Positions 22,551-29,122 of a stretch of DNA of 32,697 bases are shown here, one piece after another. The stretch lies in the NCBI RefSeq assembly GCF_025403375.1, contig NZ_JAMPTM010000041.1, positions 1 to 32,697 on the forward strand, written 5' to 3'. The notes beneath the pieces are model-generated. The model did no database searches. It was given only the letters and a program-made list of their open reading frames with translations, and was not told where the DNA came from. Source of the DNA: Frankia gtarii (GTDB lineage Bacteria; Actinomycetota; Actinomycetes; Frankiales; Frankiaceae). Within the stretch, counting starts at the first letter, position 1. Every line of letters begins with the position of its first letter. The position numbers and the translations under genes are program-made.

Positions 22551-23780
22551 ATGATCGATTTCAGTCTGCCGCAGGAACTGGTGGATCTTCGGGAGCGGGT
22601 GCGGACGTTCGTCGAGAACGAGATCGTGCCGTTCGAGCGCGATCCACGGCTGACCGCGCACGGCCCCAACGACGACCTGCGCCAGGAACTCGTGGGCCTG
22701 GCGCGCAAGGCGGGCCTGCTGACCATCCAGGCGCCGAGGAGCTTCGGCGGCCGGGAGCTCACCCACGTCGAGCAGGCGGTGGTCTACGAGGCGGCGGGCT
22801 GGTCGACGCTCGGGCCGGTGGCGATGAACTGCGCCGCACCGGACGAGGCGAACATGGCCCTGCTGGCGAAGATCGCCAACCCGGAGCAGCAGGAGGAGTT
22901 CCTGCGGCCGGTCATCGAGGGCCGGGCGCGCTCGGTGTTCGCGATGACCGAGCCCGCCGGCGCCGGCTCCGACCCGAACCAGCTGCTCACCGAGGCCGTG
23001 CGCGACGGCGACGACTACGTGGTCAACGGCCGCAAATGGCTGATCACCGGGGCGAACGGCGCGCTGGCCTGGATCATCATGGCCCGGGTGGCCCCCGGCG
23101 TCGACGGGGTGGGCGGCCCGACGTTGTTCCTCACCCGGGGGGACACCCCCGGCATCGAGGTGGAGCGGGTCATGAACACCATGGACCGCAACTACGTCGA
23201 GGGACACGGCGTGGTGAACCTCCGCGACCTGCGGCTGCCCGCCTCCGCGGTGCTCGGCACGGTCGGGGACGCCTTCCGCTACGCCCAGTTGCGGCTCACC
23301 CCGGCCCGGCTGACGCACAGCATGCGCTGGCTGGGCGCAGCGGACCGGGCGCACAGCATCGCCGTCGAGCACGCCCGCACCCGCACGGCGTTCGGCCGGC
23401 CGATCGGGGAGCATCAGGGGGTGGGCTTCCAGCTCGCCGACAACGAGATCGCGCTGGACAACTGCAGGCTGGCGATCTGGCGCGCCTGCTGGCTGCTCGA
23501 CCAGGGCGAGCAGGGCCGGCACGAGGCGTCGAAGGTCAAGTGCTATGTGTCCGAGGAGCTGTTCAAGGTCGCCGACCGCTGCGTGCAGGTCCTGGGCGGG
23601 ATCGGGGTGACCGACGAGACCGTGGTCGAGATGATCTTCCGGGACATCCGGGCGTTCCGCCTGTACGACGGCCCGACCGAGGTGCACAAGCACGCCATCG
23701 CCCGGCGCCTCATGCGGGCGCGCAGCACCACCCCGGCGGTCCCGGCGCCGGCCGCCTCCGGCCTTCCGGTCGCCGGCTGA
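22551..23780 (+). CDS. Acyl-CoA dehydrogenase, ACAD10/11-like
   Basis: The 409-aa FAD enzyme has the standard three-domain layout: helical MIDFSLPQELVDLRERVRTF, the middle beta domain with FAMTEPAGAGSD and VNGRKWLITGANG, and a C-terminal helical domain with RTAFGRPIGEHQGV and QVLGGIGVTDE. The usual catalytic base position (YEG in medium-chain dehydrogenase) reads Y-D373-G in LYDGPTEVHKHAIARR. The DGPxEVH pattern is what I recall for ACAD10/ACAD11. In that pathway the dehydrogenase module acts on a 4-phospho-acyl-CoA made by the kinase and eliminates phosphate. ATG 22551 follows AGGGA at 22539-22543. The kinase gene lies immediately upstream and the racemase gene downstream. Confidence 0.92.
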   Translation: MIDFSLPQELVDLRERVRTFVENEIVPFERDPRLTAHGPNDDLRQELVGLARKAGLLTIQAPRSFGGRELTHVEQAVVYEAAGWSTLGPVAMNCAAPDEANMALLAKIANPEQQEEFLRPVIEGRARSVFAMTEPAGAGSDPNQLLTEAVRDGDDYVVNGRKWLITGANGALAWIIMARVAPGVDGVGGPTLFLTRGDTPGIEVERVMNTMDRNYVEGHGVVNLRDLRLPASAVLGTVGDAFRYAQLRLTPARLTHSMRWLGAADRAHSIAVEHARTRTAFGRPIGEHQGVGFQLADNEIALDNCRLAIWRACWLLDQGEQGRHEASKVKCYVSEELFKVADRCVQVLGGIGVTDETVVEMIFRDIRAFRLYDGPTEVHKHAIARRLMRARSTTPAVPAPAASGLPVAG

Positions 23781-23879
23781 CCAGCGCCGCACGGGCAGGG
23801 ACGGCATGATCCGTGCGGAGGACCTGATTCACCCGAAAGCCGTGATCCACCTCGTCGGTGCGATCCACCCGAAGGAGCG

Positions 23880-25010
23880 ATGATGCCCGACACCTCGATC
23901 CCCTCTCCCGAGGCTGCGTACGGCCCCTTGCACGGCGTGCGGGTCATCGAGCTGGCCGGCATCGGCCCGGCGCCGTTCGCGGCCACGCTGCTCACCGAGC
24001 TCGGCGCGGACGTCATCCGGGTGGACAAGCCGGCCACCGTGGGCACGCAGCCGGACTGGCTGACCCGCGGTCGGCCGTCCGTCGCCCTCGACCTGAAGAA
24101 TCCCGACGACCACGCCGGCCTGCTGGACCTGCTCGACGCCGCGCACGTGTTCATCGAGGGCTACCGGCCGGGGGTCACCGAGCGCCTCGGCCTCGGCCCC
24201 GACGATCTGCTCGCCCGCAACCCCGCGCTGGTCTACGGCCGGATGACCGGATGGGGCCAGGAGGGTCCCTGGTCGCGCACCGCCGGTCACGACATCAACT
24301 ACGTCGCGATCACCGGGGCGCTGGGCGCCATCGGCCGGGCGGACGGGCCGCCGCAGGTGCCGCTGAACCTGGTCGGCGACTTCGGCGGCGGCGCGCTGTA
24401 CCTCGTCGTCGGCATCCTCGCCGCGCTGCACGAGGCGCGGGACTCCGGGAAGGGACAGGTCGTCGACTGCGCCATCGTCGACGGGGTGGCATCGCTGTCG
24501 GCGATGATGTGGTCGATGATCTCCCGCAAGGAGTGGGGCGAGCCGCGGGGCACGAACATGCTCGACACCGGCCGACCCTGGTACGACGTCTACGAGACCG
24601 CCGACGGCGGCTGGTTCTCCGTCGGCCCCATCGAGGCGCAGTTCTACGCCAGGCTCGTCGAGCTGCTCGGCCTGCCGGAATGGGCGGACGCCCAGAACGA
24701 CGCCAGCCGCTGGCCGCAGATGCGCGCGGCGTTCGCCACCGCGTTCGCCAGCCGCACCCGGGCGCAGTGGGAGCAGGTGTTCGATGGCACCGACGCCTGC
24801 GCCGCACCCGTCCTGAGCTGGTCGGAGGCCCGCGCGCACCCGCACCTGGCCGCCCGGGAGGTGTTCGTCGACCTGGGCGACGAGGTGGCCCCGGCCCCGG
24901 CGCCGCGCTTCTCCCGCACACCGGGGCGGGTCGCTGGCATGGGGCCAGCCGTGGGCAGCTCCACCCTCGCGCAGGTGCGGGAGGCCTGGGGCCTGGCAGG
25001 CGCAGGCTGA
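23880..25010 (+). CDS. CaiB/BaiF-family CoA-transferase fold, alpha-methylacyl-CoA racemase (AMACR/MCR-like)
   Basis: The 376-aa family III protein begins with GVRVIELAGIGPAPFAATLL. The racemase-type residues H137 (TAGHDINY) and D167 (NLVGDFGGG) match the acid/base pair of mycobacterial MCR and separate it from true CoA transferases, which use a catalytic Asp in another context. It would epimerise 2-methylacyl-CoA so that stereospecific dehydrogenases can process branched chains. ATG 23880 or the adjacent ATG 23883 both fit GAAGGAGC at 23871-23878. The spacing to the upstream dehydrogenase gene is 99 bp, so it could be in the same unit. A G-rich repeat follows the stop. Confidence 0.9.
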   Translation: MMPDTSIPSPEAAYGPLHGVRVIELAGIGPAPFAATLLTELGADVIRVDKPATVGTQPDWLTRGRPSVALDLKNPDDHAGLLDLLDAAHVFIEGYRPGVTERLGLGPDDLLARNPALVYGRMTGWGQEGPWSRTAGHDINYVAITGALGAIGRADGPPQVPLNLVGDFGGGALYLVVGILAALHEARDSGKGQVVDCAIVDGVASLSAMMWSMISRKEWGEPRGTNMLDTGRPWYDVYETADGGWFSVGPIEAQFYARLVELLGLPEWADAQNDASRWPQMRAAFATAFASRTRAQWEQVFDGTDACAAPVLSWSEARAHPHLAAREVFVDLGDEVAPAPAPRFSRTPGRVAGMGPAVGSSTLAQVREAWGLAGAG

Positions 25011-25015
25011 CCGTC

Positions 25016-25051
25016 GCGGGTGCGGGTGCGGGTGCGGGTGCGGGTGCGGGT
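25016..25051 (+). repeat. GCGGGT hexamer repeat x6, potential G-quadruplex
   Basis: Six perfect hexamers start 6 bp after the racemase stop and are followed by further G-runs to about 25075. GGG tracts every six bases would allow a DNA or RNA quadruplex with three-base loops. It could also act in termination or be a slippage-prone spacer. Confidence 0.9.
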
Positions 25052-25132
25052 CGGGTGTGGGGTGTGGGGTGCGGGCGTCGGTCCGTGCCGCCGCGCCGGG
25101 CGCCCGCGTCGTCGGCGCTGCTCGAGTCCGGT

Positions 25133-25238
25133 TGCCGTGATGGTCGCCATACCCGCCCCCTGCCGGATGACCGCTCAGTCCAGGCTGGTCGGGGACTCCC
25201 TTGTCGGGGGACAGGGAACGCCGACCGTCATCACGGCA
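25133..25238 (+). promoter_or_regulatory. Possible structured leader RNA (three-way junction) before tesB
   Basis: An outer stem TGCCGTGATG (25133-25142) pairs perfectly with CATCACGGCA (25229-25238). Inside, CCTG (25159-25162) can pair with CAGG (25181-25184), and GGTCGG (25187-25192) with CCGACC (25221-25226), enclosing TCCC-T-TGT (25197-25204) paired with ACAGGGA (25211-25217). The fold ends 17 bp before the thioesterase start. No known riboswitch class is recognised. Confidence 0.45.
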
Positions 25239-25255
25239 GAAAGCATGGGGGAGTC

Positions 25256-26128
25256 GTGCAACCCGCAAGCGTGAACAGCGTCAACAGTGTGACCAGCGTG
25301 CAGCCATCGGCCGAGCCGGCGGCCTCCCTTCTCGATCTGCTGGAGTTGGAGGAGCTGGACCAGGACCTCTACCGGGCCCTGACGGTGTTCGAGGACCCGT
25401 ACTCCCTCTACGGCGGGCAGGTCGCTGCCCAGGCGCTTCTCGCCGCCGGGCGCACGGTGTCCGACGGACGCGTCCCGCACTCGTTGCACGGCTACTACCT
25501 GCGCAGCGGGGACGCCTCCCGGCCGACGATCTTCCGGGTGGAGCGGGACCGGGACGGCCGGTCGTTCTCCGCCCGTCGGGTCGTCGCCGTCCAGGGCGGC
25601 AAGGTCATCTTCAACATGTCGGCGTCGTTCCACGTCCCGGAGGACGGCGACGACCATCAGGTCGACCCGATGCCCGACGCCGGCGACCCGGACGCGGCCG
25701 AACCGCTGCGCCTGGCACGGCTGTTCTCGATCGAGGGCCGCCTGCCGAAGCAGCCCTACGAGAACACCGGCTGGCCCACCCGGATGTGGGCGCGCAGCAC
25801 CCTCGCGCTGCCCGACGACCGGCTGCTGCACGCCTGCGTCCTGACCTACCTGTCGGACACCTTCACCGGCCTCGCGGCCCTCCCCGGCGGCGCGGTCCAC
25901 TCCGGCGCGAGCCTCGACCACGCCGTCTGGTTCCACCGGCCGATCCGGATGGACGACTGGGTGCTGCTCGACCTGGTCCCCCGCTCGGCGGCGGGGGGAC
26001 GCGGGCTGTACTCCGGCACGATCCACACCGCCGGCGGCGTCCTCGGTGCGAGCCTGAGCCAGGAGGCGCTCTACCGCGTCCATCGCGAGTCCAGCCGGCC
26101 GAGGCCGATGCCTCCGACGACGGGCTGA
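25256..26128 (+). CDS. tesB: Acyl-CoA thioesterase II (TesB-like, double hotdog)
   Basis: The 290-aa thioesterase hydrolyses acyl-CoA, usually medium to long chain, to free acid and CoA. The first hotdog runs through VFEDPYSLYGGQVAAQALLAA, LHGYYLRSGD and RDGRSFSARRVVAVQ, the second through LTYLSDTF, SLDHAVWFHRPIRMDDWVLLD and ASLSQEALYR, with the expected Asp and Gln of the TesB active site. GTG 25256 is the likely start, after GGGGGAG at 25247-25253 (tight spacing); the open frame far upstream is a shadow in the racemase gene. A Val/Ser-rich N-terminal stretch precedes the conserved part. It may have its own promoter and leader, and would release CoA at the end of the pathway. Confidence 0.9.
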   Translation: MQPASVNSVNSVTSVQPSAEPAASLLDLLELEELDQDLYRALTVFEDPYSLYGGQVAAQALLAAGRTVSDGRVPHSLHGYYLRSGDASRPTIFRVERDRDGRSFSARRVVAVQGGKVIFNMSASFHVPEDGDDHQVDPMPDAGDPDAAEPLRLARLFSIEGRLPKQPYENTGWPTRMWARSTLALPDDRLLHACVLTYLSDTFTGLAALPGGAVHSGASLDHAVWFHRPIRMDDWVLLDLVPRSAAGGRGLYSGTIHTAGGVLGASLSQEALYRVHRESSRPRPMPPTTG

Positions 26129-26153
26129 CCCGACCGGGCCGGCGTCGCCCACG

Positions 26154-26167
26154 GCGCCCGAAGGCGC
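26154..26167. terminator. Small hairpin between converging tesB and lysR genes
   Basis: GCGCC (26154-26158) pairs with GGCGC (26163-26167) around CGAA. It is short and has no U-tract, so it is only a candidate terminator. Confidence 0.35.
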
Positions 26168-26202
26168 GGCCCCGGCGCGTACCGCCGCGGCACCGCCCGA
26201 GC

Positions 26203-27156
26203 TCAGCGGGGCGGGGTTGAGGCGCGCAGGTGGTCGACGACGGCGGTGATCCGGGGGTCGCGGGCGGCCGTCGCCCGCGACCAGACCAGGCCGAGCTGGA
26301 AGTCGATCTCCCCGGGGGCCAGCGGGACCAGGGCGAACACCGGGTCGGCGAACACCCGTCCGGCGGGCCCGGAGTTCACCGAACCGGTCAGGGTGAGCTG
26401 GCGGGACCGGCGGACGGTGTTCGCGAGCAGCAGCAGGTCCTGCTCGTGCATGGTGACGACGTGCGCGTGACCGACCTGCTCCAGCCGATCCTGAAGCCGG
26501 CGCATGGCGAGCGGCTGCAGCCGGGTGGGCGTCAGCAGGATCTCCCGATCGCGCAGGTCGGCCAGGTGCAGGCAGGTCCGGGTCGCCAGCTCGTCGTCGG
26601 CCCGCATCGCGACGCGCAACCGGTAGGCGACCAGGGGCAGCACGTCCAGCGACGGATCGTCGACGGGCAGGTGCACCAGGGCGAGGTCCAGTTCGCCGCG
26701 GTCCAGTGCCGGCAGCAGTTCGCTGGACGGGTTGTGGACCAGGTCGACCAGGCCGCCGTCCGGGGCATCCGGGGCGTCCGCGGCGCGGGTCTGGCTCGGC
26801 GCACCGGGCAGGAACGCGCAGATGGTCGCGACCACCCGGTCGACGACGTGCAGCGGCGCGAAGTGGGTGGACCCCAGACGCAGCGGTGGGAGCTGGCCGG
26901 CGGCCCGTCGCGCGGCGAAGCGCGCCTCCTCCAGACTGCGCAGCGCCGCCCTGATGCGCGGCAGCGCCGCCCGGCCCGCCTCGGTGAGCTCCAGCGAGTG
27001 ATGGCCCCGGACGAACAGCTCCACGCCCAGGTCGTGCTCCAGCGCGCGGATGCTGCGACTGACCGGCGACGGCGTCAGGTGCAGCCGCACCGCCGCCCGG
27101 CCGACGTGGCCCTCCTCGGCGACGGTGACGAAGGCCCTGAGCTGTCCGATTTCCAT
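26203..27156 (-). CDS. LysR family transcriptional regulator
   Basis: The 317-aa regulator has an N-terminal winged HTH (MEIGQLRAFVTVAEEGHVGR, AAVRLHLTPSPVSRSIRALE, then LGVELFVR) and a C-terminal periplasmic-binding-protein-like effector domain. ATG 27156 is chosen over TTG 27159 because GGAGG at 27163-27167 on this strand is six bases away. That ribosome site is one arm of a 10-bp palindrome CCTCCGGAGG (27163-27172), so it could be occluded in mRNA. The promoter region is shared with the divergent marR gene. LysR regulators usually control a neighbouring divergent gene and themselves, but the next open gene on that side is another regulator. It could instead govern the acyl-CoA operon. Confidence 0.92.
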   Translation of the reverse strand: MEIGQLRAFVTVAEEGHVGRAAVRLHLTPSPVSRSIRALEHDLGVELFVRGHHSLELTEAGRAALPRIRAALRSLEEARFAARRAAGQLPPLRLGSTHFAPLHVVDRVVATICAFLPGAPSQTRAADAPDAPDGGLVDLVHNPSSELLPALDRGELDLALVHLPVDDPSLDVLPLVAYRLRVAMRADDELATRTCLHLADLRDREILLTPTRLQPLAMRRLQDRLEQVGHAHVVTMHEQDLLLLANTVRRSRQLTLTGSVNSGPAGRVFADPVFALVPLAPGEIDFQLGLVWSRATAARDPRITAVVDHLRASTPPR

Positions 27157-27574
27157 CAAAGACCTCCGGAGGGGACTGGCGCCTTCAGGTGTCAGGGGAA
27201 TCCGGTACGGACCCGTACTGGTTGGACCAGCAACGCTGGTCCAACCAGCTGCATGTTCCCTCGGGTGATGGTCGGCGTGGGGCGCCTACGACCTTGGCTG
27301 TCACGTCGTGTGGTGCCCGCAGTACCGCGCAGGCGATCTGTCCTGGGGCGATCAACCAGTCATAACCGACGGTGGATCGAGGCTGAGCTGACGGCACCCC
27401 GCGCCGCTGCGTGACCAGGCTATTGCGGTCATGACTCTTGGAACAGCCGGAAGCCTTCTGCAAGCTCGTCGTGGACTTCGGCGGCCGTATCCACGCTCCT
27501 GATGCCAGGTATCTTAACAGGCAACTTGTATGTTTGAAGAGATGGCCGAGTCAGATCGAGCGGAAAGAGGGATC
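27157..27574. promoter_or_regulatory. Divergent lysR/marR intergenic region with a perfect long hairpin
   Basis: No gene is supported in these 418 bases. GTACGG-AC-CCGTAC occupies 27205-27218, and CTGGTTGGACCAGC (27218-27231) is the exact complement of GCTGGTCCAACCAG (27235-27248) around AAC. A 19-bp motif at 27518-27536 is shared with the region upstream of the CocE-like gene. The sequence between about 27260 and 27500 shows nothing I recognise. Confidence 0.65.
27518..27536 (+). promoter_or_regulatory. Candidate MarR-box, copy 1 (CAGGCAACTTGTATGTTTG)
   Basis: It matches the minus-strand sequence at 30816-30834 at 15 of 19 positions. It lies 39-57 bp upstream of the preferred marR start, a usual place for an autoregulatory site. 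Confidence 0.5.
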
Positions 27575-28036
27575 ATGGCAGAAGACTTCGGTCAACGTCT
27601 GCCCTACATGATGCGGATGGTGAGTTCGACTCTCTCACAGCAGCTTGAGCGGACCCTGCGCCGGTTTTCGCTGACCCACGCGCAGCTTGCCGCGCTCGCG
27701 CAACTCGGGCTGGAAAGCCCGGACGCCCTGTCCGGGGCCGAGCTCGGCCGCCGGGCCGGGGTGACGGCCCAGTCCATGTCCACCGCGATCTCGTCGCTGC
27801 TCGACCGCGGCCTCGTTCGCCGGGCCCCGCACCCGACGCACGGCAGGATTATCGACGTCCAGATCACCCCCGCCGGCCTCGACGTGCTGGAGCGGGCCCA
27901 GGCGGAGACGAAGACGGTTGAGGACCGGGCACTGGCCACGTTGTCGGCGAGGCAGCAGCGAGAGCTGCGCGCCGTACTCCGGCAGCTGATGATCGCCATG
28001 GACATCTACCTGCCGGACTCGCCGGCGGTCGGCTGA
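27575..28036 (+). CDS. MarR family transcriptional regulator
   Basis: The 153-aa winged-helix regulator carries a dimerisation helix at the N-terminus, then LTHAQLAALAQLGLE, the recognition region GAELGRRAGVTAQSMSTAIS and the wing RAPHPTHGRIIDVQITPAG, and a C-terminal dimerisation helix. ATG 27575 is preferred because AAAGAGGGA is just upstream; ATG 27530 would add 15 residues and would bury a likely operator in the coding region. MarR proteins repress genes for catabolism or resistance and are released by phenolic or similar ligands. The minus-strand hydrolase cluster that follows is the probable target, supported by a shared motif. Confidence 0.9.
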   Translation: MAEDFGQRLPYMMRMVSSTLSQQLERTLRRFSLTHAQLAALAQLGLESPDALSGAELGRRAGVTAQSMSTAISSLLDRGLVRRAPHPTHGRIIDVQITPAGLDVLERAQAETKTVEDRALATLSARQQRELRAVLRQLMIAMDIYLPDSPAVG

Positions 28037-28126
28037 CCGGTCCGCGACGCGGCGAGCTCGCCCAGGAAGGCGGCGACCGAGGGCATCGCGAGGGTGCCGC
28101 CGTCTGGCCATTCGAGTTGCTGCCGG
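28012..28126 (-). pseudogene. Possible 3' gene remnant between the hydrolase and marR
   Basis: In one minus-strand frame the gap and the marR end read as plausible protein (LEWPDGGTLAMPSVAAFLGE, then LAASRTG) before a stop near 28012. The frame is one base out of register with the preceding hydrolase gene and has no start of its own. It may be the tail of a deleted gene. The family is not recognised. Confidence 0.25.
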
Positions 28127-29032
28127 TCAGGCCGCAGGGACCTGGGCGAGGAACTGCGTCAGGATGCGGATGAGATCCTCAGGGCGTTCGTCTGCGACGA
28201 AGTGCCCGCAGGCCTGGACAACGGCGGCCCTGGCGTGCGGAGCCGCTGCGCGGATGCTCTCCGCCAGGCGCTGGCCGACGGCCAGCTCGCCGCCGATGGC
28301 GAGCACCGGCATGTCGAGCCTGCCGCCGCCGTCATACCAGGCGCGGTTGGCCGCTGCGTCCCGCAGCAGCGTGCGGTAGTGCCCGAACCCGGCACGCAGC
28401 GCCTCGTGACCCGCGTAGTCAGCGGTGACTGCGTCTATCTCGTCGGAGCTGAACGCGTCCGGGTCGCCGGAGAGGTGCGCGAACCACCAGGCGAAGAACT
28501 CCCGCTCGTGCCCGCCGAGAAGAAGTTCGGGCACCTCGGGTGTCATGAAGAAGCCGAAGTGCCAGCGGCCCCCTTCGGCGACGTTCATCGCCTGCTCCAG
28601 GCCGAATCCGGGGACCGCCAGCTCGATCAGGACCAGGCGCTCCACCTCCTCGGGATGTTTCCTCGCCCAGGAGAAGGCGATCATCCCGCCGATGTCGTGC
28701 CCCACGACACGGACCCGAGGCCCAAAGCCGAGGTTGCGGAGCAACTGCCGCATGTCCTCAACCTGGTTGTCCTTCTCATATCCGGAATCGGCCCGGTCGG
28801 ATTGGCCAAGGCCGCGAAGGTCGGGAGCGATGACCGTATAGCCCTGGGCGGCGAGCGGGCGCAGAACCGGGTGCCATGACCGGGCGGTCTGCGGCCAGCC
28901 GTGCAGGAGCAGCACCGGCTCGCCCGTTCCGCCGATCAGGTAGCTGAGCCGGGTGCCGTTCACCGTGGCGTCGTGCCGGGTGAAACCGGGCGGAAGGTGC
29001 GTGGTCTCCCGGCGCCTCGGGTTGTCTGACAT
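28127..29032 (-). CDS. Alpha/beta hydrolase (epoxide hydrolase/haloacid dehalogenase-like)
   Basis: The 301-aa cytoplasmic hydrolase has the HGWP oxyanion motif at 44-47 and VGHDIGG with D113 as nucleophile, which is typical of epoxide hydrolases and fluoroacetate/haloalkane dehalogenases and not of esterases (Ser). The C-terminal His is H277 in CGHFVADERPEDL. The cap domain includes FFMTPEVPELLLGG and EFFAWWFAHL. ATG 29032 has GAAGGGAG about eight bases upstream. It lies on the same strand as the CocE-like hydrolase, 90 bp downstream of it, with a hairpin between. It could open an epoxide or remove a halogen in the same pathway. Confidence 0.9.
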   Translation of the reverse strand: MSDNPRRRETTHLPPGFTRHDATVNGTRLSYLIGGTGEPVLLLHGWPQTARSWHPVLRPLAAQGYTVIAPDLRGLGQSDRADSGYEKDNQVEDMRQLLRNLGFGPRVRVVGHDIGGMIAFSWARKHPEEVERLVLIELAVPGFGLEQAMNVAEGGRWHFGFFMTPEVPELLLGGHEREFFAWWFAHLSGDPDAFSSDEIDAVTADYAGHEALRAGFGHYRTLLRDAAANRAWYDGGGRLDMPVLAIGGELAVGQRLAESIRAAAPHARAAVVQACGHFVADERPEDLIRILTQFLAQVPAA

Positions 29033-29099
29033 GGACAGGCTCCCTTCGATGAGCAGCCGCCCCGGGGCGCGCGGTCCCTTGCCGGCCGGGTGTTCTGTG

Positions 29100-29117
29100 C
29101 CTGCCTGGGCAGGCAGG
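29100..29117. terminator. Hairpin CCTGCCTG-GG-CAGGCAGG after the CocE-like gene
   Basis: Perfect 8-bp arms with a 2-bp centre lie 5 bp after the stop of the CocE-like gene on the minus strand and upstream of the alpha/beta hydrolase. It may terminate or attenuate transcription between them. Confidence 0.55.
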
Positions 29118-29122
29118 GACGT

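Noticed and set aside
23829-25268. 479-codon minus-strand frame opposite the racemase
   Set aside because: It is antisense to a conserved CaiB/BaiF protein and contains the G-rich repeat translated as His-Pro runs.
27185-27463. 92-codon minus-strand ORF in the lysR/marR gap
   Set aside because: It includes the perfect hairpin, has no ribosome site and shows no recognisable domain.
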